Below, piece after piece: positions 28,735-38,073 of a stretch of 64,000 nucleotides of DNA. Below the pieces are notes generated by a model, which worked only from the letters and a program-made list of their open reading frames with translations, was not told where the DNA came from and did no database searches. Position 1 is the stretch's first letter; each line of letters starts with the position of its first letter. The DNA lies in NCBI RefSeq assembly GCF_017309075.1, contig NZ_JAEMGS010000009.1, positions 124,001 through 188,000 on the forward strand, in the 5' to 3' direction. Source of the stretch: Motiliproteus sp. SC1-56. Lineage in GTDB: Bacteria > Pseudomonadota > Gammaproteobacteria > Pseudomonadales > Balneatricaceae. A program made the translations under genes and the position numbers.

Positions 28735-29856
28735 ATGGCTGCATCCAGCCCTGCCCGGATTATCAAAATCGCCCTGGCTTCATACAGTGCGGGCGGTCTA
28801 TTCAAGCTGATTACCGGCCTGCTGACCGGTTCCGCCGCCCTGGTCAGCGAAGCGCTGCACAGTCTGCTCGACGCCGTTAACCAGGTGATTCTTTACCGCG
28901 GCACCCCTCGCGACGGCGCCGCGGCCCGCCACGTTTATGCCTATGGCGGCGGGCAGATGCACTACCGCCTCAACCTCTGGAGCGCGGTGGGGCTCTTTTC
29001 CATCGGCTGCGGTCTGGGATTGGCCTGGGCGCTGCTGAACCTGCTGGAGATCCGCGACGGCAGCCGCGACGCCGTCGGCTGGCCGGCCCTGCTGGCGCTG
29101 ACAGGGGCGCTGCTGATCCAAGGCTACAGCCTGTGGCTGGCGGCCACGGCCTACCTCGAGTGCATGCGGGATAACGGCGAAAACAACCCGATCCGTTTTT
29201 TACAAAGTGGCGGCGATATCACCCTGTCCGTGATCGTGGTGCAGAGCACTGCCGGACTGGCAGGCCTGCTGCTTGCAGGGCTCGGTATCCTGCTGACTTG
29301 GCTCACCGGCAACCCGCTGTGGGATGCCCTGGCGGCGCTGCTGGTGGCGATCCTGATGGGGGCCGTCGCCTTTTACCTGGGCGCCCTCTACCTGCGCTAC
29401 CTGACCGATGTCCGCGACCGCAAGGCCGAACGGGCCCTGGAAGCGCTGGTCGCCGCCCGTCCGGCGGTCCACCACTGTGAAAAGGTCCAGTCCCTGATCA
29501 TGGACGACCACCGCACCCTGCTGTTTGCCGATATCGTGCTGGCGCAGGACAGCGCCGCATCCGGCCTGCTGCCCCGCATTCTGACCGAGAAAAAATACCT
29601 GCTCAGCCGTCTCCCGCCCGAGCAACGAGCCGATCAACGGCTCAATGCGTTCGTCACCGCCCGCGCCTCCATGGACTGCGCGCTCAAACGGGCGGAGCTG
29701 ATCGCCGCCGAGCTGGAACAGAGCCTGCGCGAGCAGTTGCCGCAGGTTGCGGAGGTTTCGATCCGGGTCCGCGGCCTCAGCGACTTCGCACTTCCCAAAA
29801 AGTCCCGCCGCAAGCCGCCCCCCAGCCAGGACGCCGAATATATCGAACGGCAGTAA
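28735..29856 (+). CDS. Cation diffusion facilitator family transporter
   Basis: 373 residues. Six membrane helices in the first 220 residues, with S-A-A-L-V-S-E-A-L-H-S-L-L-D-A-V-N-Q in helix 2 (the H-x3-D metal site of CDF proteins), and a cytoplasmic C-terminal domain. In helix 5 the usual metal-site pair is hard to place: the sequence reads V-I-V-V-Q-S-T-A-G-L, so transport of zinc-type metals is less certain. Ribosome binding site AAGGA. A GC-rich hairpin follows the stop. Confidence 0.85.
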   Translation: MAASSPARIIKIALASYSAGGLFKLITGLLTGSAALVSEALHSLLDAVNQVILYRGTPRDGAAARHVYAYGGGQMHYRLNLWSAVGLFSIGCGLGLAWALLNLLEIRDGSRDAVGWPALLALTGALLIQGYSLWLAATAYLECMRDNGENNPIRFLQSGGDITLSVIVVQSTAGLAGLLLAGLGILLTWLTGNPLWDALAALLVAILMGAVAFYLGALYLRYLTDVRDRKAERALEALVAARPAVHHCEKVQSLIMDDHRTLLFADIVLAQDSAASGLLPRILTEKKYLLSRLPPEQRADQRLNAFVTARASMDCALKRAELIAAELEQSLREQLPQVAEVSIRVRGLSDFALPKKSRRKPPPSQDAEYIERQ

Positions 29857-30199
29857 CCTAATAACCCCCTGGCCACTTAAGCGTGAGCCGCTCCACCAGG
29901 AGCGGCCCCCTCCTGCCTTGAGCGCCCCCGCACCCAAGCGCCGGTTTCCTCTTCTCTCACGCCTCCACCCTCATTCTTCGCCCGACTTTCCGGCTCCGCC
30001 CCCTCCCGCCCGGTCTACGCCGGAGCCGGGCCGAAGTTTAAATTCAATCCCGGAAAAAACGCCGATACCGCATCTAGGGAAATAAACTTTCCTGCCGGGT
30101 TTTTATTTGAGAATATAGAGAGCCTCTCAAATCTAGCCGTGGATAAGATTCCTTCTCGCTGCCCACCTAAATAAAAACCAGGACCCAAGTAGTAAAAAT
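29857..30199. other. Intergenic region with hairpins, turning AT-rich
   Basis: The left part holds a perfect 8-bp hairpin (GCCGCTCC-ACCA-GGAGCGGC, 29887-29906) with no T run, possibly the end of the CDF transcript. From about 30050 the base composition becomes clearly AT-richer than the rest of the window. A dyad TTTGAGA ... TCTCAAA lies at 30106-30131. No gene is recognisable. It probably carries the promoter of the broken Wzz-like gene that follows. Confidence 0.5.
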
Positions 30200-31757
30200 A
30201 TGTCGCAGATCAATCCCTACCTACCAAACTCCCTTGGCATGGAGCAGCCACAGCACGACGAAATTAACCTTTGAGATTTATTTCACAAATTGTGGCGCCG
30301 AAAACTGCTAATTGTTTTCGCCTCTACATTAATGGCGGTTCTGGTCGCCTGCTTCCATTTATTTAAACACTCGTTTTATTTACCTTCCGCTTATCAACTC
30401 CCTGTTATATTTACTTTTGAAGGCGCCGCTAATGGAGAATATCCTAATGGAGAACGCTTCATCATCGCCGACCTGACCGGTAATGAAGTGCTGCGCCAAG
30501 CCGCGGACGCGGTGGGGGCTCACGAGGATATTCTGGCGGCAACCCGCATTCACCCGGGCAACGGCCTGACCCACAGCGCGCGCGAAGCCCTTGAAGCAGA
30601 GCTTCAGCAGCGCAAGCTCAGCGACGCCAAGATAGAAACGCTGAATGAGGGGCTGGCCCACATTCAGCGCGAAGCGCGTAAATACGCGGTGCTGCACGTG
30701 GACCCGAATAAAACAAGCGCGCCCCCCGAGGTGATAAAAAACTACCTGATGGCGATCCCCAAGGCCTGGTCCCATCAAGCGGTGAACGACAAAAGCGTCT
30801 TGGAAATCAGATACCAGGCGGTAGGGGCCCCCTTTGTGCTGGACGAGCATGCCAGCATCATCAAGGAGGTTTTTCGCTTCGAAGGCTATTTAAAGCTGCT
30901 TGATCTATCAATTGCAGATCTTCAGAACTACGGGGTTGCTAACCTATCCGCATTCAGCGGGGCCGATGCCCAGAAATTATCAGAGATCGCGTTGAATCTT
31001 GACTCGATTCAAACCGAGTTAAATGACCTGATTTCCATGGTGCCGCCGGCGATCGATCGGGAGGAAAGCTCAACGGACCGCATCAGCGAATCCCTGCTGG
31101 CCGCCAAGCGCCTCAACCTCATGCTGGAGCTCACCCGGCTGCGCAACCTGGTACAGGTCTACGACGACAGCTTGGAGCTGCTCAATACCGATATTGCCTC
31201 CGCTTCCCGGGATCTCCAGGCGCAACGAGGAAACGAGCTGGCCCGCTCGGAAGCCCGCGGTGTCTATGCGCCCCAGATCTCCGACCAGATGTTCGATTCG
31301 TTGCTGCGAATCGGAAAGTCCGTCTCCGACTCCGAGCAACGAGCAACGAGCAGCCATCATCAACAAACGCATTGAAATCTCGGAAAAAATTCTTGAGGTA
31401 GAGATGCGTCTGTCCCGTTTAAGCGCGGAAAACGCCGCGACACAGGCGCTGCTGAACAAGAACGAGATTATCGACCACCTCAAACAGCACATCGCCCTGG
31501 CCAACCAGGTTCAAGCCCAGGTGTCGGCAGTGGCCCAACTGGTATCAAAGCAGGTGCTGAGCACCACCAGCGTCCTCTGGGAGCCCCTCGCCCCCCCCGA
31601 CACGGCCACCCTGAACAGCCCGGCGGTCAAGCGCATCGCACTGCAGCTCATCGCCGCCCTGGTGCTGGGCGCCCTGATAGGCTTGCTGCTGGCCCTGCTG
31701 ATCCCCCGGCGACAGCATGCTGCCTCCCCCATGGCTGAAGCCGGGCGGCCGCAATAA
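30200..31757 (+). pseudogene. Broken Wzz-like polysaccharide chain-length determinant
   Basis: The frame opens at ATG 30200 and stops at TGA 30272-30274 inside the expected N-terminal motif (D-E-I-N-L-stop-D-L-F-H-K-L-W-R-R-K). It stays open to 31375, while the natural C-terminus is in another frame (ending 31757). The shift is explained by a 7-base tandem duplication at 31333-31353; without it the frame reads S-E-Q-R-A-A-I-I-N-K-R. Repaired, the protein would have about 516 residues: N-terminal helix, long periplasmic coiled-coil region, P-L-A-P-P-D motif and C-terminal helix ending R-R, as in Wzz/GumC-like proteins. Two lesions suggest a dead gene. A shorter product from 30290 cannot be excluded. 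Confidence 0.8.
31333..31353 (+). repeat. 7-bp tandem repeat causing a frameshift
   Basis: CGAGCAA CGAGCAA CGAGCAG. One extra 7-base unit relative to the frame needed for the Wzz-like protein. It may be a slippage site able to gain or lose units. Confidence 0.85.
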
Positions 31758-31886
31758 GGCTTGCATCACGCAGTGCCTAACCTGATCGCGGCGGCCCCCT
31801 AGGGGGTCGCTTAGCCCGACCTTCCCTACACGAACTCAATAAGTGAGATTCACCCCAAAACAGGCCCGGTAGCGTCACCATACCCA

Positions 31887-31913
31887 TCAAGCGTGTATTT
31901 GCGCGGCCGATAG
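31887..31913 (+). promoter_or_regulatory. Sigma-28 (FliA) promoter of the chemoreceptor gene
   Basis: TCAAGCGT, exactly 11 bases, then GCCGATAG. The FliA consensus is TAAAGTTT-N11-GCCGATAA: the -10 matches 7 of 8 and the -35 matches 5 of 8 with correct spacing. It lies 45 bases before the chemoreceptor ATG. Confidence 0.75.
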
Positions 31914-31958
31914 TGATAAACAACCTGAACCCCGCTTCTCGCTACAACCGGAGTCGTC

Positions 31959-33839
31959 ATGTCCCTCTCGTTTAAACAGAAAATCACCTCCGTGATGCTA
32001 ATCGCCCTGGTCTGTATCGGCGGTCTGGCCGTGATGTCGCTGCTGGCGATGAGCGCTATTTTGCAATCCCAGCAGCACCTCACCCGCCTGGGCGAACTGG
32101 CTGACAGCAGCATGGAGCTGCAGATCGAACTCTACGCCACCAGTGACCGGGCCGCCCATCTGCGCCCGGACAACTTGCCGGCGCTTCAGGCCCAGCTGGA
32201 CAGGGTGGCAACGCAGTACCGGGACGCACTGGCTGAGGCGGCCACGGCAGCGACCGAAGCCGAGGTCGCCCCCTTGATCCAACCGATTCTGGAAGGGCTC
32301 GACAGCTACCTGCAGACCTTTCACAGCTGGCTGACGCTCAAGCAGGACTTCGGGCTGACCCCCGCCGAGGGCTTGGTGGGCGAGTTGAACCGCACAGCCG
32401 AGGAGCTCAACCGGGGGGTTTCCAACTTCTCCGGGCTGGCCGGTATTTTCCAGTCCGTGCGCCAGGCTGAAAAGGACTTCCTGCTGGCCGCCGCCCCTGC
32501 CGACGCCCGGCAGGCCCAGGATCTACTGGCGGAACTTCGCCAGAACCTGGTGGACTTTGGCTTCGACAAGTATGTGGCCCTGAGTGACCAGTACGGAACG
32601 CTATTTAGCCAGGTCAGTGAAGGCTACGCAGACCTGGTGCTGCGCGAGCAGCAGTTGAGCGGGGAGATGAGCACCCTGATCGCGGCCGCGGCTTCACTGG
32701 AGCGGCTGATCGAAGACGAACTGATGCCCCGGGCCCATGCCCGGTCCCAGGGTGCCGCCGCAGAGGCCAAGCCGATGATCCTGGGCACCCTGGCCGTGGC
32801 CCTGGGGCTGATCGCCGGCCTGTTGCTGGCCACCGGACGCTCTGCGGGGCTGGGCCTGCGGCGTACCATGGAGACCCTCGAGCAGGTCGCCGCCGGCGAC
32901 CTGCGGGTCAAGATGGACGACCGCGGCCGTGATGAGTTCGGCGACCTGGCCCGTTCGGTCAACCGCATGAGCGACGGTCTGCAGGAAGTGGTGAGCCACG
33001 TGGCAGACAGCAGCACCGAGCTGAGCGCACTGTCCCATGACCTCTCCGGGGCGGTGAATAACATCGCCCAGGGGAACCAGCACGTCGCCGACCGCACCAC
33101 CTCGCTCGCGGCCGCCACCGAGGAGATGAGCGCCACCGTAAGCGAAGTCGCGGAGACGACCCACCAGGTCAACGAATCCACCCGCGAGGCGCGCCGCAGC
33201 GCCCGCGAAGGGGGGCAGGTGATTTCCCGCGCCATTCGCGCTCTGGACGACGTGACCCAGGTGGTGGCCGAGACCGCGAACAAGATGGTGCAGCTGGGGG
33301 AGCAGTCCCAACGCATCGACGTGGTCATCGAGGTCATCCGCGGCGTCGCCGAGCAGACCAACCTGCTGGCACTTAACGCCGCCATCGAGGCGGCCCGGGC
33401 CGGTGACGCCGGGCGCGGCTTCGCCGTGGTCGCCGACGAAGTACGGGCGCTGGCAGAAAAGACGGTCAAGGCCTCCGATGAGATCACCGCGATCGTCCAC
33501 GGCCTGCAGAGTGACACGCAGGGCGCCATTGCCGCGATCGAGCAAGGCAAGGAGCGCGCGGAAGAGGGTAACGCCCACGGCGCCGATGCCGCCGAGGCCG
33601 TCGCCACCATAGAGCAACAGGTGGAGATTGCATCCTCCGGCACCGACCAGATTGCCGTCGCGATTGAAGAGCTCTCCAGCACCGTCAAGGAGATGGCGTC
33701 CAGCATGGAAGCCATCTCGGGCTCGGTTAACGACACTACCCAGCAGACCCGGGCCATCGTCGACACCAGCCAGCAGGTCGCCGGCAAGGCCGCCGAACTG
33801 AAGCAGCTGACCACCCGCTTCAAGCTCAAGTCCGGCTAA
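31959..33839 (+). CDS. Methyl-accepting chemotaxis protein
   Basis: 626 residues. Helix 1 at about 10-32, a helical periplasmic sensing domain at about 35-265, helix 2 at about 270-292 ([16 protein letters not shown]), a HAMP domain to about 345, then the signalling domain with the conserved hairpin tip [20 protein letters not shown] near 465-485. No C-terminal CheR/CheB tether pentapeptide; it ends F-K-L-K-S-G. The ligand is unknown. The sigma-28 promoter in front ties it to the flagellar regulon. Ribosome binding site CGGAG. Confidence 0.95.
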   Translation: MSLSFKQKITSVMLIALVCIGGLAVMSLLAMSAILQSQQHLTRLGELADSSMELQIELYATSDRAAHLRPDNLPALQAQLDRVATQYRDALAEAATAATEAEVAPLIQPILEGLDSYLQTFHSWLTLKQDFGLTPAEGLVGELNRTAEELNRGVSNFSGLAGIFQSVRQAEKDFLLAAAPADARQAQDLLAELRQNLVDFGFDKYVALSDQYGTLFSQVSEGYADLVLREQQLSGEMSTLIAAAASLERLIEDELMPRAHARSQGAAAEAKPMILGTLAVALGLIAGLLLATGRSAGLGLRRTMETLEQVAAGDLRVKMDDRGRDEFGDLARSVNRMSDGLQEVVSHVADSSTELSALSHDLSGAVNNIAQGNQHVADRTTSLAAATEEMSATVSEVAETTHQVNESTREARRSAREGGQVISRAIRALDDVTQVVAETANKMVQLGEQSQRIDVVIEVIRGVAEQTNLLALNAAIEAARAGDAGRGFAVVADEVRALAEKTVKASDEITAIVHGLQSDTQGAIAAIEQGKERAEEGNAHGADAAEAVATIEQQVEIASSGTDQIAVAIEELSSTVKEMASSMEAISGSVNDTTQQTRAIVDTSQQVAGKAAELKQLTTRFKLKSG

Positions 33840-33858
33840 ACGGCTTCTCTCCCGAAAG

Positions 33859-33886
33859 CCCCCGGTTCGAAGTCCCCGGGGGTTTT
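33859..33886 (+). terminator. Terminator of the chemoreceptor gene
   Basis: Stem CCCCCGG / CCGGGGG with a 10-base loop followed by TTTT, 20 bases after the stop. The convergent glrR gene ends 14 bases further on. Confidence 0.75.
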
Positions 33887-33899
33887 CGCCGCCCTGCGC

Positions 33900-35309
33900 T
33901 CAGTCGCCCGAACCGGGTACGGCAGGCGGGGCGCCGTTATCCGCCGCTTTAAACATTCCCGGGGTCAACTGGTTTCGGTGCAGCAGCCGATAGAACTCGG
34001 TCCGGTTGCGGCCCGCCAAGCGCGCCGCTTCCGTCACCTGACCGTTGGTGATTTTCAGAAGCTGGATCAGGTAGTCGCGCTCGAACCGCTGCTTAGCCTC
34101 GGCATAGGTGAGGATACCGCTGGGCTTTTCGTGCAACGCCCGGTTTACCAGGGAGGCCGGCACCAAGGGAGTGGTGCCAAGCACGCAGCACTGCTCAACC
34201 ACGTTCAACAACTGGCGTACGTTGCCGGGCCAGTCACAGCCGGTGAGCAGTTCCAATGCCTCGTTGCTGAAGTCGGTCACCCGGTGCGGGTGTTTTTCAC
34301 CCTGGGTGCGAAGAAAATGGCGGGCCAGCAAGGGAATATCCTCTCGCCGCTGGCGCAACGGCGGAATAGCCAGGTTGACCACATTGAGCCGGTAGTAGAG
34401 GTCCTCGCGAAACGTCTCTTCTGCAATGGCCCGCTGCAGATCGCGGTGGGTAGCGGCGATGATGCGCACGTCGACTGCGATCGAGCGGGTCGAACCGACC
34501 GGTCGCAGCTCTTTTTCCTGCAGCACGCGCAGCAGTTTGGCCTGTAACGGCAAGGGCATATCACCGACCTCGTCGAGGAACACGGTGCCCCCCGCCCCCT
34601 TCTGAAACAGCCCTGCATGGGCGCTGGCGGCGCCGGTAAAAGCCCCCTTGGCGTGGCCGAAAAGCTCCGATTCCAGCAGCTGCTCGGGGATCGCCGCGCA
34701 GTTGATGGCCACAAAAGGCTTGTTGCAGCGCGGGCTCGCCTCATGCAGCGCCCGCGCCAGAACCTCCTTACCGGTGCCCGAGGCGCCCTGGATCAGAACG
34801 CTCACATCGCTGGCGGCAACCAGCCGCGCTTCGGCCAGCAGAGCCTCCATGGCCGGGCTGGCGGTAATGATCTGCCGACGCCAGTGCCGGTCTTCGTCCA
34901 CCTCCGTCACCGGGGCTGCGGGCTCGGCCATCGAACCCGGCATCGCCACCGCCCGCGCCAGCAGGGCAAGCAGCGCCTGGTCCTCAAAGGGCTTGGTCAG
35001 GTACCCGAAGAGCCCCCGCTGGGTCGCCTGCACCGCATCCGGAATCGTGCCGTGGGCCGTCAGCACGATGACCGGCAACGCCGGGTCCTGGCGGTGAAGT
35101 TCGTTGAACAGCGCCATGCCATCGATCCCCTCCATTCGCAGGTCGGTGATCACCACACTGGGGCGGGAAACGCCTACCTGGGCCAGGGCTTGCTCTGCGC
35201 AACTGGCCGTCTGCACCTGGTAGCCCGCCGAACGCAGCCGAATGGAGAGCAGGCGTAACAGGCTGGCGTCATCATCCACCAGCAGCACCGAGCGCCGGAC
35301 GCCGCTCAC
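33900..35309 (-). CDS. glrR: Sigma-54-dependent response regulator GlrR
   Basis: 469 residues, GTG start with GGAGG in front. Receiver domain (about 6-120) with the phospho-acceptor in [11 protein letters not shown]+ domain (about 140-370): G-A-S-G-T-G-K-E Walker A, G-A-F-T-G-A loop for sigma-54 contact, [10 protein letters not shown]-terminal Fis-type helix-turn-helix: [18 protein letters not shown]. The helix-turn-helix and receiver are nearly those of E. coli GlrR (QseF), which activates sigma-54 promoters from TGTC-N10-GACA sites. The cognate kinase lies just upstream; the QseG lipoprotein gene that separates them in E. coli is missing. Confidence 0.93.
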   Translation of the reverse strand: MSGVRRSVLLVDDDASLLRLLSIRLRSAGYQVQTASCAEQALAQVGVSRPSVVITDLRMEGIDGMALFNELHRQDPALPVIVLTAHGTIPDAVQATQRGLFGYLTKPFEDQALLALLARAVAMPGSMAEPAAPVTEVDEDRHWRRQIITASPAMEALLAEARLVAASDVSVLIQGASGTGKEVLARALHEASPRCNKPFVAINCAAIPEQLLESELFGHAKGAFTGAASAHAGLFQKGAGGTVFLDEVGDMPLPLQAKLLRVLQEKELRPVGSTRSIAVDVRIIAATHRDLQRAIAEETFREDLYYRLNVVNLAIPPLRQRREDIPLLARHFLRTQGEKHPHRVTDFSNEALELLTGCDWPGNVRQLLNVVEQCCVLGTTPLVPASLVNRALHEKPSGILTYAEAKQRFERDYLIQLLKITNGQVTEAARLAGRNRTEFYRLLHRNQLTPGMFKAADNGAPPAVPGSGD

Positions 35310-35330
35310 GACCAGCCTCCCAGCGCGGCT

Positions 35331-36797
35331 TCAGGCTTTCGCTGCGTCATGGGGCATGACCTCCTTGGATACGGGCAGCGCCAGCTCGAAACAGGCGCCC
35401 TCCCCCGGCGGGGAGACCTGCTTCAGTTCGCCACCCAGCTCTTCCATGTAACGCTTGGCGATGGCCAGCCCCAGGCCGCTGCTCTGCAAACCGCTCTCCC
35501 GGGCTCGGGCCCCCTTGTGAAACGGCTGGAACAGATGCTCGTGTTCTGCTTCCTCCACACCCGGGCCGTCATCGGACACCTGCAGATACAGCCAGCCCTG
35601 ATCCTGGGTTGCGCGCACGGCGACGGTACCCGCCTCGGGGCTGAACTTGACTGCGTTCGCAAGCAGGTTTTCCAGGACGATGGCTAGGCGTGCAGGGTCC
35701 GAACTCAGCTGTACGTCGGGTACCTCGGTCACCCAGCGCAGCCGCTTGGTGTGTCGCTGCAGATCGAAGTTCTCGCCCACCTCGCTGAGCAGGGCGCGCA
35801 GCCTGAAGAGAGAGGGGGCCGTGCGGGGCTGGTTCAGCGCCTCGTTATAGCGCAGCAGGCCTTCGATCCGATGCTTCAACTCCGCGGAGCTGCTCTGCAT
35901 GATGCTGACGATCTCCCGGTGCGATTCACCCAGCGGGCCCACCACGTCATCGTTCAGCAGAGCCGAGGCCTCCACCAGACTGGTGAGGGGTGTCTTCAGC
36001 TCGTGGGAGACCTCGCGAAAAAAGAACAGTTTTTTCTCTTCCAGCTCGCGCAACCGCGATCGAAGCCAATCCAGCTGCTGGCCCAGGTAGACCATGTCCC
36101 GCGGCCCCCGCACCCGGGGCCGGGTTTCCAGATCATTACGGCCCAGCCGGCGAATAGCCGCCGCCAATTCAAACACCGGGCGGCTGAGGACCCTGGACAG
36201 AACCGCCGCGAGCACGACCGAGAGCAGAATCAAACCACCGACCTGCCACATCAAAACCCGCTGAATCTCCCTGGCGGTGCGGTCCATGCTCAGGACCTGG
36301 GCGTTCACCACCTGGGTCGCCTGATCCACCACACCGATCACCACCTCCATCAGCCCCTCGAAATCCAGGCGGAAAGCCTCAAAGGGTTTTACCCCAGTGT
36401 CCGGTGCCTCCTGCAGGCGCGCAAACAGTCCCTTTTCCAAGGTTTCAAGGCGGCTCAACAGCGCCAACTGCTGCGAACTCCAGGGGATACGACGCAGGCC
36501 CGCCAAGGAGGCGCCGAACGCCTCGTGGGCCCTGCGCACGCGCTCAATCAGGGCGGGGTCCTCAAGCACGAAGTACTGGCCCGCCGTCCACTTAAGGTCC
36601 TCGGCATTTTCGGTGAGCTGACGGCTGAGCCGGGTGATGTCGGCAGTAACGTTAACTGCCCGTTGCCCCTCGTTGGCCATCTTTCGCAACGCATCGCTCA
36701 TTCCGACAATCCCTCCCATCAGGGGGATAGCCACCAACACGAACCCCACCAGCAGCAGCATGGGAAAGGAGGGCGGAAGTCGGAAGGGCTGTTTCAT
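35331..36797 (-). CDS. glrK: Sensor histidine kinase GlrK
   Basis: 488 residues from the ATG at 36797 (M-K-Q-P-F-R-L-P); an earlier in-frame start at 36890 adds 31 atypical residues. Helix 1 at about 11-33, a periplasmic helical region holding G-Q-Y-F-V-L-E-D-P-A-L, as in E. coli GlrK/QseE, helix 2 at about 190-212, HAMP, the phospho-acceptor box F-F-R-E-V-S-H-E-L-K-T-P-L and an ATPase domain with N-L-L-A-N-A-V-K-F-S and G-L-G-L-A-I-A-K. Phosphorylates GlrR, encoded 21 bases downstream. In enterobacteria the pair responds to envelope state. Confidence 0.92.
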   Translation of the reverse strand: MKQPFRLPPSFPMLLLVGFVLVAIPLMGGIVGMSDALRKMANEGQRAVNVTADITRLSRQLTENAEDLKWTAGQYFVLEDPALIERVRRAHEAFGASLAGLRRIPWSSQQLALLSRLETLEKGLFARLQEAPDTGVKPFEAFRLDFEGLMEVVIGVVDQATQVVNAQVLSMDRTAREIQRVLMWQVGGLILLSVVLAAVLSRVLSRPVFELAAAIRRLGRNDLETRPRVRGPRDMVYLGQQLDWLRSRLRELEEKKLFFFREVSHELKTPLTSLVEASALLNDDVVGPLGESHREIVSIMQSSSAELKHRIEGLLRYNEALNQPRTAPSLFRLRALLSEVGENFDLQRHTKRLRWVTEVPDVQLSSDPARLAIVLENLLANAVKFSPEAGTVAVRATQDQGWLYLQVSDDGPGVEEAEHEHLFQPFHKGARARESGLQSSGLGLAIAKRYMEELGGELKQVSPPGEGACFELALPVSKEVMPHDAAKA

Positions 36798-36935
36798 GGC
36801 TGCTGCCGGAGTGAAAGCACGCCTGCGATTGGGTCCGAGGGAAGTATGGACCCTGAGCCGGGCTTTGCCTGCGTCGCCGGGCAACAACAATTATTAGGCT
36901 TTAAAATCAAGAAAATACGAATTTTCGCCTGATTA

Positions 36936-36953
36936 TGTCTTTTGCCAGCGACA
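36936..36953. promoter_or_regulatory. GlrR-type binding site TGTC-N10-GACA
   Basis: TGTCTTTTGCCAGCGACA is a perfect match to the TGTC-N10-GACA palindrome bound by enterobacterial GlrR. It lies between glrK and the first EF-hand gene, centred about 115 bases before the predicted sigma-54 transcript start, a normal distance for an enhancer site. Confidence 0.6.
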
Positions 36954-37032
36954 GGCCATCGCGCCCATCCAACTGGACAAGGGGCGCTGCCTATGTGCAT
37001 TAGGCCATATAAATCAGAATGTTATCTTCAAA

Positions 37033-37048
37033 TGGCACGGTTTAAGCT
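37033..37048 (+). promoter_or_regulatory. Sigma-54 promoter before the first EF-hand gene
   Basis: TGGCACG-GTTT-AAGCT: a perfect -24 element and GC at the -12 position, with GG and GC exactly 12 bases apart as sigma-54 requires. The rest of the -12 box is weaker (AAGCT against TTGCA). Predicted start near 37059, 30 bases before the ATG. Confidence 0.6.
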
Positions 37049-37088
37049 TCAGCACAGTGGAACCTGGACATCCACAGGGAGTGCGATC

Positions 37089-37385
37089 ATGAATATTCAG
37101 GCCCTGGCCCGCATGACCGGATTGACGGCAACGCTGGTGCTTTCCGCATCGGCCCTGGCCGCCGGCGATGCGGCACCCGCTCAAACCGACCCTTTCCACC
37201 TGCGCATGGAAGCCTTCGATAAGTTGGATGAGAACCAGGACGGACAGTTGAGCGCCAGCGAAGGCAGCAAAGACCGGCGCTTGAGCAGGCAGTGGACCCG
37301 CTACGACACGGACGAGAGCGGCACCGTAGACCGTGCCGAGTTCAGCGCCTTCGAAGAAGATGCCGTGGGGAAAGATCCCGATTGA
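37089..37385 (+). CDS. Exported EF-hand protein, copy 1
   Basis: 98 residues from the ATG at 37089 (GGGAG in front). Signal peptide to about residue 24 (L-V-L-S-A-S-A-L-A-A-G-D). Two EF-hand-like loops: D-E-N-Q-D-G-Q-L-S-A-S-E and the canonical D-T-D-E-S-G-T-V-D-R-A-E, followed by F-S-A-F-E-E. Expected in the periplasm, binding calcium. It has a same-size paralog 281 bases downstream. Sigma-54 and GlrR-type sites precede it, so it may belong to the GlrK/GlrR response. Confidence 0.88.
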   Translation: MNIQALARMTGLTATLVLSASALAAGDAAPAQTDPFHLRMEAFDKLDENQDGQLSASEGSKDRRLSRQWTRYDTDESGTVDRAEFSAFEEDAVGKDPD

Positions 37386-37447
37386 CCCCAAGGCGGCCTT
37401 GACGCCGTGCTGCCATCACGCCCCCTCTAACCTGGTGAAATGCCCGC

Positions 37448-37465
37448 TGTCGCTAATAAGGAACA
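37448..37465. promoter_or_regulatory. Near-match GlrR-type site
   Basis: TGTC-GCTAATAAGG-AACA differs from TGTC-N10-GACA by one base. It lies about 175 bases before the predicted sigma-54 start of the second EF-hand gene. A single match with one mismatch is weak evidence alone. Confidence 0.35.
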
Positions 37466-37606
37466 GACCAAATCCAAATTATTTCAACAACTTAAAAAAA
37501 ACATGGCAAAAAGTGTATGAAAAAAACAACAAAGCCTGCGCCAGAATCGAGCCGCTCAACCGGCACCATTTAGGCAATTTGTTGATCTTCAAAAGCTTTG
37601 AGCAAC

Positions 37607-37622
37607 TGGCATGCCACCTGCA
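37607..37622 (+). promoter_or_regulatory. Sigma-54-like promoter before the second EF-hand gene
   Basis: TGGCATG-CCAC-CTGCA: -24 box 6 of 7, -12 box 4 of 5, with GG and GC 12 bases apart. Predicted start near 37633, 34 bases before the ATG. Confidence 0.55.
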
Positions 37623-37666
37623 ATACCCTTGGCGAACGTTCACGGAAAACCGCCAAGGAGGAAGTC

Positions 37667-37963
37667 ATGAAACATCGTTCAATCACAGGTCTTGCCGGCT
37701 TGATGACCGCCGCACTGTTTTCGTCTGCCGTTGTCGCCGGCGATGCAGAGAAAGGGCACAGCCAGTTCCAGATGCTGGACCAAGACCAAGACGGTGCGAT
37801 CAGCGCCATGGAAGCTGAAAGCTCGCCTGAGCTTCAAAGCCAGTGGATGCAGCTGGACGGAGACGGCAGCGGCACCATTGATCAGGCTGAGTTCAGTGCG
37901 TTTGAGGAGATGCAGTCTGAGTCAAGCGACGCTGGGATGACAGAAGATAAGAGTTCCCAGTAG
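37667..37963 (+). CDS. Exported EF-hand protein, copy 2
   Basis: 98 residues, the same length as the upstream paralog. Strong ribosome binding site AGGAGG. Signal peptide to about residue 24 (A-L-F-S-S-A-V-V-A-G-D). EF-hand loops D-Q-D-Q-D-G-A-I-S-A-M-E and D-G-D-G-S-G-T-I-D-Q-A-E, then F-S-A-F-E-E as in copy 1. The acidic C-terminal tail differs. A tandem duplication that has diverged in the signal peptide and between the loops. It has its own terminator and a sigma-54-like promoter. Confidence 0.9.
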   Translation: MKHRSITGLAGLMTAALFSSAVVAGDAEKGHSQFQMLDQDQDGAISAMEAESSPELQSQWMQLDGDGSGTIDQAEFSAFEEMQSESSDAGMTEDKSSQ

Positions 37964-37972
37964 CCTGTCCCG

Positions 37973-38010
37973 GGGCTGTCCGCTGCAGCGCTGGCGGGCA
38001 GCCCTTTTTA
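37973..38010 (+). terminator. Terminator after the second EF-hand gene
   Basis: Imperfect stem GGGCTG-T-CCGC / GCGG-G-CAGCCC followed by TTTTTATT, starting 10 bases after the stop. Confidence 0.75.
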
Positions 38011-38073
38011 TTGCTGTTTATGCGCGCCTTTTGGGAAACGAACGTTCCCTGCCGTCATTATCAAGGATGAATC

